Notes under the pieces: generated by a model
The model's database searches: none
Told to the model about the DNA's origin: nothing
What the model saw: the letters and a program-made list of their open reading frames with translations, nothing else
DNA from: Rhodococcus sp. (in: high G+C Gram-positive bacteria)
GTDB taxonomy: Bacteria; Actinomycetota; Actinomycetes; Mycobacteriales; Mycobacteriaceae
NCBI GenBank assembly: GCA_012515885.1
Contig: JAAYXN010000258.1
Coordinates: 1 to 10,940 of the forward strand
Direction: 5' to 3'
DNA length: 10,940 nucleotides
Program-made: the position numbers and the translations under genes
Part shown: positions 6,419 through 10,940 of the stretch, one piece after another
How the letters are laid out: each line of letters starts with the position of its first letter
Position numbering within the stretch: the first letter of the stretch is position 1

Positions 6419-7236
6419 CGATGCCGTATTACGCATCTGCCGAACAGATCATGCGTGATCGTTCGGAGTTGGCGCGCAAAGGAATTGCTCGCGGACGCAG
6501 CGTCATTGTGCTCACCTACCGCGACGGTGTGCTGTTTGTGGCAGAGAACCCGTCCACTGCGCTGCACAAGGTCAGCGAACTGTATGACCGTCTCGGCTTT
6601 GCTGTGGTAGGTAAATACAACGAGTTCGAGAACCTGCGCCGTGCGGGAATCGTGCACGCTGACATGCGTGGATACTCCTACGATCGCCGTGATGTCACAG
6701 GCCGTTCGCTGGCGAATGCGTATGCACAGACTCTCGGCACGATCTTTACCGAGCAGCCCAAGCCGTACGAGGTCGAAATCTGTGTTGCGGAAGTGGGCCG
6801 ATTCGGTTCTGCTCCGCATACCCAGCTCTACCGCATCTCCTATGACGGTTCCATCACCGACGAACCTGAGTACGTCGTGATGGGTGGCACGACGGAGCCG
6901 ATTTCAACGGCGATGCGCGAGAAATTCCGTCCGGGACTTGACCTTCAGGAAGCTCTTGCCGTCGCTGTCGACGCATTGGGCAGCCGCGGCACTGGTGATG
7001 CACAGTCACGCCCGTTGGAGGCTCTTGAGGTTGCGACGCTGGAGCAGTCACGGCCGCGCCGCGCTTTCCGACGCATTTCCGGTGCCCTGCTGCAGGAGCT
7101 GCTGCCTGAGCGTCCCGCCGCACCGGAAGACAGTGCCTCGACTGACAGTGCCTCGACCGAGAATGCTTCAGCTAAGGGCGAGGGAAAGTCAGCGGATGCG
7201 GAGTCTGGCAGCGAGTCCGATTCCGGCGACGCCTAA
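6415..7236 (+). CDS. prcA: 20S proteasome alpha subunit PrcA
   Basis: PrcA forms the outer heptamer rings, gates the chamber with its N-terminus, and carries the pockets for the ARC C-terminal tail. The product is 273 aa. It begins MTMPYYASAEQIMRDRSELARKG, matching the gate segment of mycobacterial PrcA (MSFPYFISPEQ type). Family blocks are GVLFVAENPS, SELYDRLGFAVVGKYNEFENLRR, DRRDVTGRSLANAYAQTLGTIFTEQ, YDGSITDEPEYVVMGGTTEPI and RPRRAFRRISG. It has no N-terminal catalytic Thr, as expected for alpha. ATG 6415 overlaps the prcB stop (ATGA), with a weak G-rich site at about 6400-6405; ATG 6421 is a less likely start. The last 35 residues are a Ser/Asp/Glu-rich tail, longer than in M. tuberculosis, built partly from a 15-bp repeat (7129-7173). 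Confidence 0.96.
   Translation: MTMPYYASAEQIMRDRSELARKGIARGRSVIVLTYRDGVLFVAENPSTALHKVSELYDRLGFAVVGKYNEFENLRRAGIVHADMRGYSYDRRDVTGRSLANAYAQTLGTIFTEQPKPYEVEICVAEVGRFGSAPHTQLYRISYDGSITDEPEYVVMGGTTEPISTAMREKFRPGLDLQEALAVAVDALGSRGTGDAQSRPLEALEVATLEQSRPRRAFRRISGALLQELLPERPAAPEDSASTDSASTENASAKGEGKSADAESGSESDSGDA
7129..7173 (+). repeat. 15-bp tandem repeat in the prcA tail
   Basis: The unit GACAGTGCCTCGACT (7129-7143) is repeated with one change (7144-7158) and again in degenerate form (7159-7173), encoding DSAST-DSAST-ENASA in frame. It probably arose by replication slippage and lengthens the acidic tail without breaking the frame. Confidence 0.75.
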
Positions 7237-7253
7237 CTCAGCAGAAACGTGTT

Positions 7254-7284
7254 CACAGCCGAGCGCGATAGCGGCTCGGCTGTG
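7254..7284. terminator. Bidirectional hairpin between prcA and the PAP2/kinase gene
   Basis: CACAGCCGAGC (7254-7264) and GCTCGGCTGTG (7274-7284) form a perfect 11-bp GC-rich stem with a 9-nt loop. It lies in the 69-bp gap between two convergent stops (prcA ends 7236, the - strand gene ends 7306), so it can serve both. No T-run follows on either side. Confidence 0.7.
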
Positions 7285-7305
7285 CTGTGCTCACGGGATA
7301 CTTAC

Positions 7306-8802
7306 TCAGCCGAGATCGGCGTCGCGATAGACAGTTAGTGACTGCGGGTGCGAGACGAACATGAAACTCTTTGCGTCCGCGACAACTTCACCGTCCGTGG
7401 CGAGGGCGACAGAGTCCCCGAGGACCTGTACGGACACGCTGCTGGTGATGGTGCGCTGGTAGACCCGCGAGTGTCTGAGGGTGCCGGTGAGGGCCGCGAA
7501 CAGCAGTCGCGCGCGAGAGAACCTGCGGTCAGCACGCAGATAGCGGACGTCGAGAAAGCGGCCCGTGATCGCGGGCCGCGACATCGGCACTTGGTCGCCC
7601 GGTGAGTAGCGCCCGTTGCCCACAAACAGCATCCAGACTCGGCGAGGGGTGCCGTCGATGGTGACCGCTAGTGGTTTGGCGGCGGCGAGGACCCGGATCA
7701 TCGCCAGTGCCGCTGCGAGCCACTTGCCTAATCGTGATTCCCACCGCTCACGTAGGCGCACTGCATCTGGGTAGCCGCCCAGGCTGGACGTGTTGAGGAA
7801 CGAGTGCGTGTCCGCGTCCTCGCTCCCGGTGGTGACGGACGCTCGATCGACTGCAACCGCCGTACCTGCCTCGACAGCCGCCGCTGTGTGAGAGACCTCT
7901 GCCGAACCAATGTCGCGGGCAAAGTGATTGAGCGTTCCGCCGGGAAATACCGCTAGGGGCAGCTGATGACGCTCGGCAGCATCGGCAACGACGATCACCG
8001 TGCCGTCGCCGCCGCACACACCCAGCGCCTGACGGGGCTGAACGCCGTCGGCCGATTGATGCTTGCGAATGTCGTCGTCAATCTGCTCAGCGAAGTCGCG
8101 GTCCGCGTCAAGATTGACGATGTCCGCGCCCGGCAGGTATTCGGCGATTGTTGACGTAATGTCTTGTCCCTCAGGGCCTGAGCCTTGGTTGACGAAAACG
8201 ACAAGACCTCGCCCGAGCGGCAAGGCTGGTGCGTACTGCGTGGGGCCTGTGACGGCGGGCTCGTCATCGCGCACCGCCCACCAGCGCCTCGTGCTTAAGG
8301 CAACAGCACTGCCAACAAGACTTCCGACAACAACGTCGCCGGGCCAGTGGACCCCATTGTGGACGCGCGAATAGATCACTGCGGCGGCCAGCGGGGCGAC
8401 CGCGGCGCCAGCGACCGGTGATTCGAGGGCAACGCCGGTAGTAAAGGCCGCAGCGGAAGCGCTATGACCCGAAGGGAACGCCGAGGAACGCGGAATCGGA
8501 ACGCCACGATGGGGGTTGAGCCACGTGCGGGCCGGGGGACGGCGCCGCGGGAAGAGCGGTTTGAGGACAGCGTTCGCGAGTGCGCTGGAGAGCAACAGTG
8601 ACGCGATCCCGCGTACCGCTGCGCGGCGGTTCTTGCCGCCAAAAGCTCCAAGGGCCAGGGCCACGATCCACCACAAGACGCCATGATCAGCGAGTCGACT
8701 GACGCGGCGCATCGCACGGTCGAAGCCGGGACGGCCGTCGTTGGTAGCGCGTTCGGCGAGATTCTGGTCAAAGCGATCAAGATGGGCGGTCAGGCGTTTC
8801 AC
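7306..8802 (-). CDS. PAP2-family phosphatase fused to diacylglycerol/lipid kinase
   Basis: This is a membrane-associated two-domain protein of 498 aa from GTG 8802. The N-terminal PAP2 domain has all three phosphatase motifs: K81-x6-R88-P89 (KPLFPRRRP), PSGH at 110-113, and S145-R146-x5-H152-x3-D156. Hydrophobic segments lie around 42-55, 65-80, 117-145 and 156-170. The C-terminal part is a DAGK/LCB5-type kinase with the nucleotide motif GGDGT at 264-268 and PGGTLN at 287-292. The fusion could remove phosphate from one lipid and phosphorylate another; the substrates cannot be read from the sequence. The start is uncertain: neither candidate has a Shine-Dalgarno site. TACTGT (8815-8810 on the - strand) lies 7 nt before GTG 8802, suggesting a leaderless start there. 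GTG 8826 would add eight residues. The gene is not part of the pupylation pathway as known. Confidence 0.9.
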   Translation of the reverse strand: MKRLTAHLDRFDQNLAERATNDGRPGFDRAMRRVSRLADHGVLWWIVALALGAFGGKNRRAAVRGIASLLLSSALANAVLKPLFPRRRPPARTWLNPHRGVPIPRSSAFPSGHSASAAAFTTGVALESPVAGAAVAPLAAAVIYSRVHNGVHWPGDVVVGSLVGSAVALSTRRWWAVRDDEPAVTGPTQYAPALPLGRGLVVFVNQGSGPEGQDITSTIAEYLPGADIVNLDADRDFAEQIDDDIRKHQSADGVQPRQALGVCGGDGTVIVVADAAERHQLPLAVFPGGTLNHFARDIGSAEVSHTAAAVEAGTAVAVDRASVTTGSEDADTHSFLNTSSLGGYPDAVRLRERWESRLGKWLAAALAMIRVLAAAKPLAVTIDGTPRRVWMLFVGNGRYSPGDQVPMSRPAITGRFLDVRYLRADRRFSRARLLFAALTGTLRHSRVYQRTITSSVSVQVLGDSVALATDGEVVADAKSFMFVSHPQSLTVYRDADLG

Positions 8803-8809
8803 GCCTTCC

Positions 8810-8815
8810 ACAGTA
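8810..8815 (-). promoter_or_regulatory. -10 box for a leaderless PAP2/kinase transcript
   Basis: On the - strand TACTGT matches TANNNT and lies 7 nt before the GTG at 8802. If it is used, the upstream GTG at 8826 cannot be the start. The case is weaker than for dop, because the annotated-frame alternative also lacks a ribosome site and has not been excluded. Confidence 0.4.
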
Positions 8816-8889
8816 GGCAATCGCACCTGGGCAGGGTGTAGTCATACGCGAGGAGAACGCGGACTGCGAGACTTCGCGGCGGTGGGAAC

Positions 8890-8905
8890 GCCTCGAGATC
8901 GAGGC
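8890..8905. promoter_or_regulatory. Operator-like palindrome between divergent genes
   Basis: GCCTCGA-GA-TCGAGGC is a 16-bp inverted repeat with 7-bp arms and a 2-nt centre. It lies in the intergenic region between the - strand PAP2/kinase gene and pafA, about 41 bp before the pafA -10 box. The tiny centre argues for a protein-binding site rather than an RNA hairpin. Confidence 0.45.
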
Positions 8906-8946
8906 TTGCCTGCAGTGTTGTGAAGCCCGAATCTGTCGGCGCGTTG

Positions 8947-8952
8947 TAGTGT
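8947..8952 (+). promoter_or_regulatory. -10 box for leaderless pafA
   Basis: TAGTGT fits TANNNT and lies 6 nt before the GTG at 8959, so the transcript would begin at the start codon. There is no Shine-Dalgarno site. No good -35 element is visible. Confidence 0.6.
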
Positions 8953-8958
8953 CGAACT

Positions 8959-10317
8959 GTGCAGCGACGAATCATGGGAATCGAGACCGAGTTCGGTGTG
9001 ACCTGTACTTTCCACGGGCATCGACGGCTCAGTCCGGACGAGGTAGCGCGGTATTTGTTCCGTCGCGTGGTGTCGTGGGGACGCAGTTCCAACGTGTTCC
9101 TCCGCAACGGTGCCCGGTTGTATCTCGATGTTGGCTCACACCCGGAATACGCAACCGCAGAGTGCGACAGCTTGGTGCAGTTGGTCAACCATGACCGCGC
9201 CGGGGAACGAGTCCTCGAAGACCTTCTCATCGACGCGGAAACGCGTCTCGCTGAAGAGGGCATCGGCGGCGACATTTACCTGTTCAAAAACAACACCGAT
9301 TCGGCCGGTAACTCCTACGGCTGCCACGAGAATTTCTTGGTGGCCCGCGCTGGTGAGTTCTCCCGAATTTCTGACGTTCTGCTGCCCTTTTTAGTGACGC
9401 GTCAGCTTATCTGTGGTGCCGGAAAGGTGCTGCAGACACCTAAAGCTGCGATGTTCTGTCTTTCCCAGCGCGCCGAACACATTTGGGAAGGCGTGTCATC
9501 AGCAACGACACGATCGCGCCCCATCATCAACACCCGGGACGAGCCGCATGCCGATGCCGAAAAGTATCGGCGCCTGCACGTCATCGTGGGCGACTCCAAC
9601 ATGGCCGAGCCCACCACGATGCTCAAAGTGGGCACGGCCGCCCTCGTTCTCGAAATGATCGAAGCGGGCGTAGCGTTCCGGGACTTCGCGTTGGACAACC
9701 CGATTCGCGCGATCCGAGAGGTCAGTCACGACACGACAGGCCGACGCCAAGTGCGGCTCGCTGGTGGCCGTCAAGCCAGCGCTCTCGACATTCAGCGCGA
9801 ATACCATGCGCGTGCCGTCGAGCATTTGCGTGACCGCGAGCCTGATGTGGAAGTGGAACAGGTCGTGGACCTGTGGGGCCGCATGCTGGACGCGGTGGAA
9901 GCCCAGGACTTCGCGAAGGTGGACACCGAGGTCGACTGGGTCATTAAACGCAAACTGTTCCAGCGCTATCAGGATCGCTACGACCTGGAGTTGTCGGACC
10001 CGAAGATCGCGCAACTTGACCTCGCCTACCACGACATCAAACGGGGCAGGGGAGTGTTCGACGTCCTGCAGCGCAAAGGGCTGGTCAAACGAGTCACCGA
10101 AGACGAGACCATCGATGAGGCCGTCGAAAATCCGCCGCAAACGACGCGGGCAAAGCTGCGCGGAGACTTCATTTCTGCCGCTCAGGCGGCAGGGCGCGAC
10201 TTCACGGTCGACTGGGTGCACCTCAAGCTCAACGACCAGGCGCAGCGCACTGTGCTCTGCAAAGACCCCTTCCGGTCCGTCGATGAGCGAGTAGATCGGT
10301 TGATCGCGTCGATGTGA
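8959..10317 (+). CDS. pafA: Pup-protein ligase PafA
   Basis: PafA uses ATP to form an isopeptide bond between the C-terminal Glu of Pup and lysines of target proteins. It is a paralogue of Dop in the carboxylate-amine ligase (glutamine synthetase-like) superfamily. The product is 452 aa, the same length as in M. tuberculosis, and very similar to it along its whole length. The Mg-ATP motif is GIETEFG at 7-13 with E9 and E11. The catalytic Asp is D57 in ARLYLDVGSHPEY. Other blocks are LFKNNTDSAGNSYGCHENF, INTRDEPHADAEKYRRLHVI and the C-terminal DWVHLKLNDQAQRTVLCKDPFR. It lacks the Dop loop, which rules out Dop. It starts at GTG 8959 with no Shine-Dalgarno site and a -10 box 6 nt upstream. It ends 26 nt before pafB. 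The gene is intact. Confidence 0.97.
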   Translation: MQRRIMGIETEFGVTCTFHGHRRLSPDEVARYLFRRVVSWGRSSNVFLRNGARLYLDVGSHPEYATAECDSLVQLVNHDRAGERVLEDLLIDAETRLAEEGIGGDIYLFKNNTDSAGNSYGCHENFLVARAGEFSRISDVLLPFLVTRQLICGAGKVLQTPKAAMFCLSQRAEHIWEGVSSATTRSRPIINTRDEPHADAEKYRRLHVIVGDSNMAEPTTMLKVGTAALVLEMIEAGVAFRDFALDNPIRAIREVSHDTTGRRQVRLAGGRQASALDIQREYHARAVEHLRDREPDVEVEQVVDLWGRMLDAVEAQDFAKVDTEVDWVIKRKLFQRYQDRYDLELSDPKIAQLDLAYHDIKRGRGVFDVLQRKGLVKRVTEDETIDEAVENPPQTTRAKLRGDFISAAQAAGRDFTVDWVHLKLNDQAQRTVLCKDPFRSVDERVDRLIASM

Positions 10318-10331
10318 TCCCGCAGACCCAT

Positions 10332-10337
10332 TAGGCT
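10332..10337 (+). promoter_or_regulatory. -10 box for leaderless pafB
   Basis: TAGGCT, the same hexamer as before dop, lies 6 nt before the GTG at 10344 in the 26-bp gap after pafA. This would give pafB its own leaderless transcript besides any read-through from pafA. The GGGG just before GTG is too close to serve as a ribosome site. Confidence 0.55.
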
Positions 10338-10343
10338 GCTGGG

Positions 10344-10940
10344 GTGGCGACATCGAAGATTGAGCGTCTGGTAAATCTGGTCATCTGCTTGCTATCGACC
10401 AGGCAGTTCCTTCCCGCCGAGAAGATCCGCGAAAGCGTCGCGGGCTACCAGGACTCGTCGAGCGATGAAGCATTCAGCAGAATGTTTGAGCGCGATAAGA
10501 ATGAGCTTCGTGACCTCGGTATTCCTTTGGAGACCGGTCCGGCGACACGGTATCCAGGTGTGGAGGGATATCGGATTGATCGAGGCGCCTACGAGTTGCC
10601 GGACATTGAGCTCGATAGCGAAGAGTCCGCGGCGGTCGCGATCGCGGCGGCCCTGTGGCAATCACCCGAGCTCGTTGCCGTATCGCAGAACGCGATGCTC
10701 AAATTGCGTGCCGCGGGAGTCCAATTGGACCCGGAAGCGGCTGCTCCGCTCACTGCCTTACCTGCGCGAACCCGGGGATCAGAGCCAGCCATTGAAGCGC
10801 TTCTCGCGGCGATAGATTCCGGTCAAGCAGTGCGGTTTAGTCACCGCACTGACCCGACCATGCCGTTTACCACCCGCACCGTGCAGCCTTGGGGTGTCGT
10901 GACCCGCCGCGGACGGTGGTACCTGGTCGGTCACGACGAA
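10344..10940 (+). CDS. pafB: WYL-domain transcription activator PafB, 5' part
   Basis: PafB works with PafC to activate many DNA-damage genes independently of LexA/RecA in mycobacteria. It sits beside pafA but is not needed for pupylation. The frame is open for 199 codons from GTG 10344 to the right edge, so the gene is truncated by the window (about 330 aa in relatives). Residues 1-70 form a winged helix-turn-helix: ATSKIERLVNLVI, then AEKIRESVAGY and AFSRMFERDKNELRDLGIPL. A linker follows (ELPDIELDSEESAAVAIAAA, LWQSPELVAVSQNAMLKLRA). The WYL domain starts near residue 145 (AIDSGQAVRFSHR), with W192-Y193-L194 in GRWYLVGHD. Similarity to mycobacterial PafB runs along the entire visible part. 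A -10 box 6 nt upstream suggests a leaderless start. pafC is expected downstream, outside the window. Confidence 0.93.
   Translation, partial: MATSKIERLVNLVICLLSTRQFLPAEKIRESVAGYQDSSSDEAFSRMFERDKNELRDLGIPLETGPATRYPGVEGYRIDRGAYELPDIELDSEESAAVAIAAALWQSPELVAVSQNAMLKLRAAGVQLDPEAAAPLTALPARTRGSEPAIEALLAAIDSGQAVRFSHRTDPTMPFTTRTVQPWGVVTRRGRWYLVGHDE

Noticed and set aside
6280..6819. A 179-codon - strand open frame across the prcB-prcA junction
   Set aside because: It overlaps two conserved coupled genes and shows no domain or start signal.
8933..8952. A PafBC-type promoter (TTGTCRGTG, 8 nt, TANNNT) before pafA
   Set aside because: CTGTCGGCG at 8933-8941 matches 7 of 9 bases, but only 5 nt separate it from TAGTGT instead of 8. 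The resemblance is probably chance.
9499..10353. A 284-codon open frame on the - strand antisense to pafA
   Set aside because: It lies wholly opposite a highly conserved pafA, resembles no family I know, and long antisense frames are expected in high-GC codon usage.
1..10940. CRISPR arrays, tRNA/rRNA genes, insertion sequences or prophage genes
   Set aside because: No spaced repeat array, no tRNA-like cloverleaf or rRNA segment, and no transposase or integrase frame was seen; nearly all of the window is conserved housekeeping or proteasome genes.

Overview
The window is a high-GC actinobacterial segment that carries almost the whole Pup-proteasome system. The gene set and the protein sequences look like Mycobacteriales (Mycobacterium, Rhodococcus or Nocardia relatives): PafA is 452 aa, the ARC/Mpa ATPase ends in QYL, Pup ends in GGQ, and PrcB has a 64-residue propeptide before TTIVAL. 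I cannot fix the genus from the sequence alone.

Layout on the + strand: the C-terminal part of hisG (entering from the left edge, with an unexpected 5' end), trmI (tRNA m1A58 methyltransferase), arc/mpa (proteasomal ATPase), a strong hairpin, dop (deamidase/depupylase), a 290-bp spacer, then the tightly coupled pup-prcB-prcA operon (4-bp overlaps GTGA and ATGA) closed by a hairpin. One - strand gene follows, convergent with prcA and divergent from pafA. It encodes a PAP2 phosphatase fused to a lipid/diacylglycerol-type kinase. The right part holds pafA (Pup ligase) and the first 199 codons of pafB (WYL-domain activator), which runs off the right edge.

How the parts work together: Dop converts the C-terminal Gln of Pup to Glu. 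PafA joins that Glu to lysines of target proteins. The ARC coiled coils recognise Pup, and the ATPase ring threads the target into the PrcA7-PrcB7-PrcB7-PrcA7 chamber, with the ARC QYL tail docking on PrcA. Dop can also remove Pup. PafB (with PafC, beyond the edge) is a DNA-damage-responsive transcription activator that shares the locus but not the degradation chemistry. The locus is more compact than in M. tuberculosis, where several unrelated genes lie between these members.

Regulation visible in the sequence: dop, pafA, pafB and probably the - strand PAP2/kinase gene lack Shine-Dalgarno sites and have a TANNNT -10 box only 6-7 nt before the start codon, the pattern of leaderless transcripts. 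trmI, arc and pup have good Shine-Dalgarno sites. Inverted repeats lie upstream of arc, pup and pafA. The core system is well known. The points worth a second look are the chimeric 5' end of hisG, the leaderless/leadered split, the pup leader hairpin, the operator-like palindromes, and the PAP2-kinase gene inside the locus.
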